The notes beneath the pieces are model-generated. The model had not been told where the DNA came from and made no database searches. It worked only from the letters and a program-made list of their open reading frames with translations. The position numbers and the translations under genes were made by a program. A stretch of 25,000 nucleotides of DNA from Paulinella micropora (taxonomy: Eukaryota; Cercozoa; Imbricatea; Euglyphida; Paulinellidae): assembly GCA_019918135.1 (NCBI GenBank), contig WBZZ01000721.1, positions 1 to 25,000 of the forward strand, given 5' to 3'. Numbering within the stretch: the first letter of the stretch is position 1; each line of letters opens with the position of its first letter. Below, piece after piece: positions 17,131 to 25,000 of this stretch.

Positions 17131-18117
17131 ATTACTTGCATAGAATTCGTATTTGCCGCAGCAAAATTGTTTGGCTGATTTAGATTGACTTGGGCGCCTT
17201 CATGGTCGACAGTGCGATGGTGGCTGGCACGCTTCGGTGGCTCGTAGTGCCACTGGAGGCGGGAATGCATAATCATTTTATTTTTGCAATATTTTTTTCC
17301 GCTTTTGCTTCATCAACATGCGGTTTTTTTTGCTGTTTGCGCAAGCATTTGCCTTGTCACGGTTATAGGTAGGTGCGTGGTGCGGGGTGGTACGCAGGTG
17401 GCAGGCGATCGGTCGCGCCGGTGCGCGCTCAGCGCGCATTCATCAAGGATTTTTTGTTTCAAGTTTAAGGGTTTTGTTTCATTCACTGCTGTATTTCTAG
17501 GATCGGGACATGTAATAATACTGTTTTGCGGGTGCAGAGCAAGAGGTGGTGCTAAGTGCCACCACAGGCGTGGATTTTCCCGCCAAAGCAATCTTCATAA
17601 TCAGTTTTAAGTTTTTTCTTTTTTATTCCATTTATCTATACATAAAATCTATGCATGACATGTAGCCGTCCACGATTTTGCGACTATAATATTGCTGGTG
17701 GGATGCAAGCAGTACGTGTTTGTCCTGGGTGGCACGGTGTGGTGGCGCCCAAGTGCCACCAGAGGTGAGATAAATCAGGAAAATAATTTGTCATTGACGC
17801 AGGGTTTGTTTATGTTTGTTTATTATATGTTTTAGTTGCAGGAAAGCGTTTGTAACATATCGTATACAATGAATTAGCGCGTATGACTAGCTGTTTGACT
17901 GTAGTGTCGGTACGTCGGGCTGAGAGTCAGACGCAATAGGTATTAAAGTTTTTTTTGCAGACTTTTGCAGTAAAAATGATTTTTTAGCATTAAAATAATG
18001 TTTTTACGAATAATACTGACATTTTGATAATTTACGCAAAATTTTGTTTCCCTACGACCGGACATGGGGCGGCCCTTCGTATCAGGAAGAGGATCATTAT
18101 CCGTGATGTGGCGGTGT
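17131..18117. other. AT-rich intergenic region with two related short hairpins
   Basis: No gene is supported. Two diverged copies of a G/C-rich motif occur: about 17540–17575 (AGGTGGTGCTAAGTGCCACCA) and about 17730–17768 (TGGTGGCGCCCAAGTGCCACCA). The second forms a perfect 7-bp stem TGGTGGC/GCCACCA. Confidence 0.5.
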
Positions 18118-18900
18118 TTAAACGCTATGAGATGGAAATTGGTAAGATTGGAATGTCTTCGTGGGTAGGTTCGAGATGTGCTGGGAGAGACACATCCATA
18201 ACGAAGGGGGAGAAGGGAAAAGCCCATTGATCGTGGTGGTAATGCCCCCTGTGGAAAAGTTGGGGTAGGAGGGGGCTGGACCAATGGTGGGAGTGATAAG
18301 GACATGGGGGACGATATACCCCATGATAGGGGCCGCCGTGCCCGTGGGCACGGGGCCCGTCCCGTAGCGCAGAGAGCTGGGGACGTAATCCGGGGATTGA
18401 ACCCAACCAACCTTTTTCGCAAGGTCGTTGTATCGACTGATAGCTAAATCTCTCTCACCCCTAAAAGAGGTCCACTTGTGGAAAACAGAGGGGTCAAGCC
18501 AGTAATCCACCATCTGCTCGAGGGGCTGCATGGGGATAAAAGGCTCCTCCTCAAGGTTGAGAAGGCCATCCTTAACTGCTTTCGCTAGGAGGGGGCAAAG
18601 ATCTTTCTCTAGAGTCATGAGGACTACCTTGATGAAGTGGGCGCGGCTGATTCCATCCCTCTGGGGAGAGAGCTTCTTTGCCGAGCAGTCCTTGAGGGCC
18701 TTCCGGTACGTATCCATGAAAGGGACCTTGAGGGTGGTGTGCAGGGTGCGTCGTTCAAAAATGTTGAGACACTCTTCACGGTAGTAGACTTCCTTGGAGA
18801 CCAGGTCGTAATTGGGGCGTGGAAACGAGGCTGGAAGATTCATTTCGTCACACCTGAACGTAAAGACACACCGTGTAGCAAAAAGGTCTGGAATTTGCAA
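18118..18900 (-). CDS. Unrecognised ORF, about 241–260 residues
   Basis: A mixed-composition open frame on −. The likeliest start is the ATG at 18841–18843 (MNLPASFPRPNYDL), giving 241 residues; an acceptor-like TTTACGTTCAG just upstream means an earlier exon is also possible. The first 150 residues are helical and charged (LVSKEVYYREECLN, YRKALKDCSAKKL, ERDLAISRYNDLAKKVGW). The last 90 are rich in Pro, Gly, Thr and Ser and look disordered. No domain was recognised. It stands alone between AT-rich spacers and could be a host gene, an exon or a transposon-derived fragment. Confidence 0.4.
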   Translation of the reverse strand: MQIPDLFATRCVFTFRCDEMNLPASFPRPNYDLVSKEVYYREECLNIFERRTLHTTLKVPFMDTYRKALKDCSAKKLSPQRDGISRAHFIKVVLMTLEKDLCPLLAKAVKDGLLNLEEEPFIPMQPLEQMVDYWLDPSVFHKWTSFRGERDLAISRYNDLAKKVGWVQSPDYVPSSLRYGTGPVPTGTAAPIMGYIVPHVLITPTIGPAPSYPNFSTGGITTTINGLFPSPPSLWMCLSQHISNLPTKTFQSYQFPSHSV

Positions 18901-20807
18901 AGGAGACCTTGTGTGTTGATTGCTACTTGATGGTCTTGACTGAGGGACTGTCCTATGTATGCAATGAACTCGAACAGACTTGAACAGAACTTAAACAGAA
19001 CTTGAATACATAGTACAACGTCGCCTCTCTGCGTGCGGTGAGCATGCACAACGGTCGCCATGCACGGCCACCGACGAAGACAGGTGAACTAGCTGCCCTG
19101 TGTGGGTGTGATGAGTGACCTTGAGCTTGCTCGTTGTTGGTGTTTCCAAAAGCAGGTAGGATCCCCCGGACTGAGTTCCCCAATTCGAGCTGTCAACAGC
19201 ACACACAAAGTGTGACTCTTCCGAAAATAAAGGGACTCGAAATTCGAATTGTAAGTCTTGACTAGCCTCCTCTGAGGAAATTACCAACAGGCATTCAATG
19301 AATACACACACTGCTGTTATTTGATCTCAAAATACTTCCGAGAACAGGGTAGCGGTACCAAACTTGAAGACGCTGGGATGGTCAATGCCAGTTTATTTAG
19401 TACACTCTCTTGACAGACTACTTGTCCCTTTCAAAACACTGAATGCAAATTCTGAGAACTGAAGAGATTATTTCAAGTGATATCACGAGTTGTCACGGTA
19501 GCGGTTGGAGTTATTCAAGTCAGTCTGCCGTGCCCGGGAAAAATAAAGTAAAAAGGCCAGGTGAAAGAATGCCACTTTAACTGGTGTCACGGTTGCCTAT
19601 TTTACATATCAATAATTATGACTGGGGACCGGGAAAAGCGGTCTAAGGAAATAAGTTTGGATATGATGGGGAAAAAAAGCAATATTATCAGTTATTAATA
19701 ACATTTTCTAAAAAGCTAATAGGTAAAGGGACAGTCAAATAAGTCAAGTTGATCTGTTAACTGCAGTTGAACTTGAAACGTCACTGTGTGACTTTGAACA
19801 ACTACAAGCCGTTATGACAGTTGATAAATAAATGGAAAAATGAAGTAACGGAACTAAAAATAGAAGTGTAAACTTGAAGTAAAAACAATTGAAGAAAGTT
19901 TAACACAATATTAATTAATGTTTCGGTCCGGTATCGGCGGTATTCATTCCGATAGGCTGGTGTTTGCCTTGGTTGTTCAAGTTCAAGTTTGGCTCCGCTA
20001 GTCTCCCACATTTCAAAAGTTTCACCATTTTTGATCGCTATTTATATAAGCTAAGAAGATTGAGTTATTGGCGGAGTTGTTTGAATTGGTTGAGTATTAA
20101 TAAAAGGATAGGCATCAATAAATATATTCTTTTATAACCGACCAATTAAAAATTCACTTGAAGAAAGTTTAACACAATATTAATAATTCGGTCCCGGTCC
20201 GGTACGGTATTCATTCCGATAAAATGGCCACAGGTCAGAATCCTAACCTGACAACCGTTCTTGAATATTGCTGTGGCATTATTTAACTAATAATATATAT
20301 TAATATTACTGGCGACATTCAAGCGGGACACAGACAAATTATTTTGATAATTGCTTCTATTGTAATATTTAATCATAGTGACAGTAGCATAATTGATATC
20401 TAATAATCTACTAATCGTAAAAAAATTTCAGTAAATGAAGCTTATTGTGCGAAAGCGGCAAAAGCTACTCAGCTGTGCACATTTTTCATTTCGAGCAGTT
20501 ACGGACTTGAACTGCTGACTAATTTTCAGACATGTTTGTTGTGTGTCTCCATATGATGTGAAAATCCATTCGCACTAGCACAAGCGCAAACGCTGATGAA
20601 TGGAGTTGACTCAACGCATTCAGGACGAAATAACTGTATGACTAGCATCATGATGGGACCAGCTTTTGTTTACTTCTTCATCTTGGCCACCTCCTACATA
20701 GATGGAAATATCAAATTAACGAACAGTGTAGCCCATCAGGAGATGCGCACCTCTCGGAGTAGAATGATTTCCGCAGTTTGGCGATCCATGGCGGCAATCT
20801 AAAGTAA
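18901..20807. other. AT-rich intergenic region, no gene seen
   Basis: Both strands are broken by frequent stops and no domain-like peptide appears. It contains the direct-repeat pair annotated separately. The 3' untranslated region and polyadenylation signals of the TIR–SAM–ankyrin gene would be expected at its right end on the − strand. Confidence 0.5.
19889..20220. repeat. Pair of direct repeats, about 65 bp each
   Basis: 19889–19953 and 20158–20220 share TTGAAGAAAGTTTAACACAA then TATTAAT, CGGTCCGGTA and GGTATTCATTCCGAT, with small indels. The spacing is about 270 bp. They could be ends of a small non-coding element or the trace of a segmental duplication. Confidence 0.8.
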
Positions 20808-21838
20808 TCAACCATACCGTGCATAGCACATCCCAGTCTCCGGTAGTAAATCCATGTTGCAATGCAAGCAAGTCGATCTTACAATTTCGCTGAGTAATGG
20901 GATCAAAGCGCCACCCAGGCCAGCAGCACCGCCCCCTCCGCCGCCGCCACCGGCAGTAGACTTGATCATTTCCTGCAGCTTGCGTGCGCGCATAGCTTCC
21001 TCGATCAAGGAGACGCACTTCTTACCGGCAGCGTCGCCGGACTGAGATTTACCCCTCGCAAGGTCCAGGGCAGTATTTCCTGATTATTACGTACACAGCG
21101 ATCGATCCAACAGGAATGTTCTTGGTTCAAATCATTGAACAATGCAAGACAAAGCAGGTTTCGACGACAACTTGCTTGCAGCGCATGCGTTTTGCAGGAC
21201 CTTTGTTATCGGTATTATCCAAATTGCACTTTGCCTCGATTAAGAGAGCAAGAGTCGCGGGCTGGCAGAACATGGCGGCACGGTGCGCGGGGCTGTAGCC
21301 CTCTTTGTTTTGGTGGTCGATGTTGATGTTCTTGCTGATGTAATATTTGGTGATTTCCACGTTGCCTGTAGTGCGGAAGGAAAATACATTAGTAGTATTT
21401 AATGGAATAAATGAATAGATAGATAAATGTAATAAATGAATTAACAAGCAAATAAATAAACGAATACATGAGTTAAATTAAAAAATAAAAAATCAGTGAA
21501 GAAGAAGAAGAGGAGGCAGAAGAAGAAGAAGAAGAAGAAGAAGAAGAAGAAGGAAGAAGAAGAAGGAAGAAGAAGAAGAAGAAGAAGAAGAAGAAGAAGA
21601 AGAAGAAGAAGAAGAAGAAGAAGAAGAAGAAGAAGGAAGAAGAAGAAGAAGAAGAGGAGGAGGAGGAGGGAGGAGGAGGAGGAGGAGAAGAAGAAGAAGA
21701 AGAAGAAGAAGAAGAAGGAGAAGAAGAAGAAGAAGAAGAAGAAGGAGGAGGAGGAGGAGGAGAAGGAGGAGAAGGAGGAGGAGGAGCAGCAGCAGCAGCA
21801 GAAGAAGAAGAAGAAGGAGGAGGAGGAGGAGGAGGAAA

Positions 21839-21871
<33 letters not shown>

Positions 21872-24800
21872 GAAGGAGGGAAGGAAGGAAGGAATGCAAG
21901 ATGACCGTTTTTGCAAGCGTCGTGCAGCATGGAGTCTCCGAAGTTGTCCAGCCCGGCACAGTTGGCGCCGTTGTCGATCAGGCACTTGATGGTCCAGCTG
22001 TGATTCTTCCAAGTCGCTGCCATGAGAGACAAACCATCACCATTGCAATCCAGTCCCCTCATGCACATATGCAGACAGCTAACAAGTCACAGGATAAGGT
22101 TCAGGGCGGGACCTAGAGACAGTGGTGAATCGTTCTTGAGAGTTCGCTGGTTGATGTTAGCCTTGCGTTCGACAAGAAATTGCACCACTTCGCGCCGATC
22201 TCGCATGGCAGATGCCATGAGCGGGGACGAGTTTTGCTTGTTGGGGTTGTTGCAGTTGGCGCCGTACTTGTTCATGAGCAACTTGACAATATCCGTCTGG
22301 CCAGCTCGAGCAGCAAGGATCAGCCTTGTATCTCCCTGTTCGTCATAGCACTCCAGGTCATTGGGGTGTTGCGAGAGAAACTCGTCAATCTTGGCGTGGT
22401 CGTCCTCATTCAGAAACTTTTTAATTTGGTCTGGTTTGGCAGTGGAAACGGCCTTGAACAGCATTTCCGAGCAGGCAAAGTCGGTTGACACTCGTGCAGG
22501 AGTAGCACCCTTTTTGTTTCGAAGAGCCACCTCTGCTTTGGCCTCCATCAGAACTTTCACAACAGAGGGAGCCCCAAACTCAGCCTGTACATACACAACA
22601 AGGACAACCAGTAAACATCACAGCAATCCCCCCTGCCTCCCCCTCCCCCACCCACCCATCACCACCACCCACCCACCCGCAAAGGTCTTCGTAAAGACGC
22701 CTATGTGCTGTCTGGTCATTGCAGAAGCGTGAAGAGACCGCAATGTGGAGAGGCGAGTTGCCGTCGCTGTTTTGGTGGTTAATGTTGGCCTTGTTCTTGA
22801 GGAGGCTCGCGACGATAGTTTCATTCTTATTCATGGCAGCGTCGTGCAGGCGGGAATCCTGGTCGTCCTTGTCAAGACTGTTGGGATCTGCCCCATGGGC
22901 CAACAGATCATTGGCGATGTCGGTTTGGTTTTTGTAAATCGCAAGAGAAAGGGCGGTATCGCCTAGGCAGAAATACATATTAAGTGTGCTGAATTGCAAC
23001 CCAGAGAAAGAAAGCGGAATGTGGTCAAACGTTTTTGCGCAAGAACATATAACTTTGCTAGGCTGTCAGAAGAGGATCCATGCGGTTGACCTGCCTCGTT
23101 GCTGGCAACCGTGTTCACGTTGGCTTTGGCTTTCAACAGAATCTTAACAGATGCAAGGTCTCCACCCATGGAACTCACCATGAGGGCTGAGAAACCTTGC
23201 TTGTTCACGGCGTCCACTTTAGCACCCTTGGCCAACAAAAAGCTCACTGAATCGGGGTCATTTCGCCTGCAATTACAAAAGGAACCATCCTGAAAGTCAG
23301 GAAAAACAAAAACAACAAAGGACCTTGCGGCCAGGATGAGTGGCGTATCACCCTTCTTGGGATCACACATTTCGAGGTCAATCCCGGATCCAGGAGGGGA
23401 TTTGCTTTCCCAGAGAGTCTGAAGTTGTGCCGCAGAGCTTACAGTCAGAAAACTTTCGATTTTCTCTTCCGGTTTTTCCTACAAAAAAAGACGGGAGAGA
23501 GTTCTTTTCATGATGAGCAGCCGACAGACGGGTGCACAACAACAAGCTGACTTTCGCTGCAGCCGGGGCATCAGTAATCCCAAACGCGTCAGCAATCTTA
23601 TCAAGGTGGAAGGACTTCACGTTGAGCTCCGACAAGAGCTTGTCCTTTGTCAGAGTGACGAGGACAGAACCGTCGATGCCTAGGTATAGCGACACTTGCT
23701 TTAAGAGAGACAGTTTCAACATATAAAAGTCCAAGTAACACGGAACAGGTAATCGACCTGCGTCTTTGAACTGTTTGGCGTACGTCGGCAGAGAGAGTTC
23801 CATCAAGCGGTCGTGAACGTCGTCCAAGGTAAGGTCAGCAGTTTTCTTGGCCGCGTCCGCACCTAAATAGCCTCATGAAGTAAACCATGGAAAGAGGAGG
23901 CTAGGAAACCTTCCGTGAAAACTTCAGGAGCTGCCTCGCGGATTTCGTTCAGGAGAGCCTGGATTCTAACATATGTAAGCGGAATGTGAGTAAGCAGGAT
24001 AAAGGTAAGAAAAAGTACTCACGAGGAATCAAGGCGCCCTGGATCCGTAAAGTCCGTCCAAAGTGCTCCAGCGGTCATAACTCCTAGCCAACCACTTTGC
24101 TTCCAATTGCTTTGAGCCTAATCCGTACAAAAATGACGCTTACATCCGAAACCAGAACGCAAACAAACAAAATTAGGAGAGACAGCAAGAAAGCCAGAAG
24201 CGGGAGACTAACCATCACGGGAATCATAGGAAGTGCACAAGCATCTGCATAGTTCAATTCCTTCTGACAGTTGCGGGATTTTTGGTATGCTTCCGTCATG
24301 ACAGGCAAAATGGCAGCAGCGCCTTCCACTCCTTCAGCCATGGCAGAGTTGATGTTCCCCTTCATCCCTCCAGCGATATCAAGCCACACGCGTACGCCTC
24401 TGGCGACGAGCTCTTTGTGGATCTTCTTGACCAAATCCTGACTGCCCCATTGGTAACTGATCATAAGATGTTTTGCGGACTCAGTCTGCCAACATGGGGG
24501 AAAAAAAAAGAGACGGAGAGGAGACAGACAAGAAAGGGAGAAAGGGAATGAAAAAGAAAACTTTATGTCTGTGTGTCTGGGAGAGTGTGAAGGGGAGAGG
24601 ATGGAGAAGGAACCGGAGAGATTGGGAGAGGAGTGTGTGGTGTGTATGAGACTTATGAGAGAGAAGAGACAGGGAGAGAAGACAGTAGGAGTAGAGAAAG
24701 ATAGAATGACAGAGGGAGAAAAAAGAGGATGGGAGTAAGGAAGTACTTAAGGAGGCAACAGAGAGCAAAAGAACATATAGTATTCTGCCCAAACAAACGA

Positions 24801-24910
24801 AAAGAGTCGCCATACCATAATGAAAGCAGCACCAGAAAGCTTAGTGGAGTCCGTGGACAGTTGCAGAAACTGCTCGCCAATATTCCTCACGCGGACCAAA
24901 AATTCACTTC
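20808..24910 (-). CDS. TIR–SAM–ankyrin repeat protein (5' end probably beyond the window)
   Basis: Thirteen exons can be joined on −: 24910–24816, 24485–24213, 24117–24023, 23965–23910, 23862–23758, 23679–23552, 23478–23324, 23266–23091, 22962–22739, 22584–22113, 22016–21906, 21365–21201 and 21079–20808 (TGA). Every junction is GT–AG and keeps the frame, giving 774 residues after a split first codon. Domains in order: TIR (KHLMISYQWGSQDLVKKI, VWLDIAGGMKGNI, NCQKELNYA, then SGWLGVMTAGALWTDF), SAM (DDVHDRLMELSLPTYAKQF joined to IDGSVLVTL), then about 11–12 ankyrin repeats (for example SPLHIAAEFGAPSVVKVL), a basic helix, an eight-glycine run and a Cys-x2-Cys end. The Glu in CQKEL (24258–24260) is at the usual TIR NADase catalytic position. 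Known: TIR domains signal or cleave NAD+, SAM oligomerises, ankyrins bind partners. Inferred: a ligand-gated TIR sensor. Confidence 0.85.
21366..21905 (-). other. Intron with a roughly 400-base polypurine (AAG/AGG)n tract
   Basis: This intron splits one ankyrin repeat (…HDACKNG | NVEITKYY…). Its donor is GTCATC and its acceptor CTACAG. From about 21496 to 21890 the + strand is almost pure purine (AAG, AGG, then GAAA and GGAA units), broken mainly by a (CAG)-like stretch at about 21785–21800. In the transcript it is a long polypyrimidine run. The poly-Lys, poly-Arg, poly-Leu and poly-Ser frames across it are artefacts. Confidence 0.85.
22585..22738 (-). other. Intron with G-rich tract (possible G-quadruplex)
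   Basis: Donor GTCTCT at 22738, acceptor TGTACAG ending at 22585. Removing it joins …SPLHIA to AEFGAPSVV, restoring the ankyrin consensus. From 22628 to 22680 the + strand is nearly all C with A/T spacers, so the transcript has repeated GGGTGGGTGGG and GGGGGAGGGGG runs that meet the simple pattern for a G-quadruplex. Confidence 0.8.
24486..24815 (-). other. GA-rich intron upstream of the TIR exon
   Basis: Donor GTATGG at 24815 and acceptor GTTGGCAG ending at 24486. The interior is a degenerate GA-rich stretch on +, so CT-rich in the transcript. Removing it joins …GAAFIM to TESAKHLMISYQW. Confidence 0.7.
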
Positions 24911-25000
24911 CTACCAGAAATCTCTCGATTCAGGCTCCCACTTCGAACAAAACGATTTTCAATGGCTTGTTGTGGTTGAGCGGTTCGAGTTGAGGATACG

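Noticed and set aside
22017..22112. An ankyrin repeat missing its second half between 22113 and 22068
   Set aside because: Using the acceptor GGCAG ending at 22017 joins …SPLSL to ATWKNHSWTIKCL in frame and restores a full repeat, so nothing is missing.
21441..22116. Poly-Lys/Arg/Glu ORF on + and poly-Ser/Phe/Leu ORFs on −
   Set aside because: They cross the intronic polypurine tract. The exon–intron model of the − strand gene explains the region.

Overview
The window is nuclear DNA from a eukaryote. It has a multi-exon gene with GT–AG introns, a Ty3/gypsy-type LTR retrotransposon coding region, tRNA-headed SINE-like repeats with TTA tails, a MITE-like element and long microsatellites. The density of mobile elements, the decayed transposase and the TIR–SAM–ankyrin gene would fit a free-living protist or alga, but the sequence alone does not fix the lineage.

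Layout, left to right. 1–530: a tetranucleotide microsatellite that inverts from CATA to TATG around 164/165. 553–796: a probable terminal exon (+) of an unrecognised gene. 1015–1296: an inverted-repeat, MITE-like element. 1300–2518: AT-rich DNA without a convincing gene. 2519–10605 (−): the gypsy element, in order Gag, protease-like ORF, RT–RNase H, integrase. It carries one frameshift in RNase H and one in-frame TAG in integrase, and no LTRs could be recognised. 10941–11078: a long imperfect hairpin. 11382–13994: a mosaic array of three repeat units (A, B, C) separated by (TAA)n tracts, in the order A-B-A-C-A-A-B-C. Unit A on the − strand has tRNA-like A and B boxes and a TTA tail. 14286–17130 (+): a decayed, transposase-like gene with SAP-like and zinc-finger-like tail segments. 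18118–18900 (−): an unrecognised ORF. 18901–20807: AT-rich DNA with one pair of direct repeats. 20808–24910 and beyond (−): a gene for a TIR–SAM–ankyrin protein in which 13 exons can be joined with phase kept at every junction.

The strongest results are: (1) the TIR–SAM–ANK gene, which keeps a glutamate at the usual position of the TIR NADase catalytic residue; (2) its splice donors, where eight consecutive introns begin GTC instead of the usual GTA/GTG; and (3) the SINE-like array, whose TTA tails appear to act as landing sites for further copies and as boundaries of a recent segmental duplication.

The retrotransposon, the transposase relic, the SINE-like units and the MITE are independent mobile elements that have accumulated here. 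Only the TIR–SAM–ANK gene, and possibly the small 553–796 exon and the 18118–18900 ORF, look like host genes.
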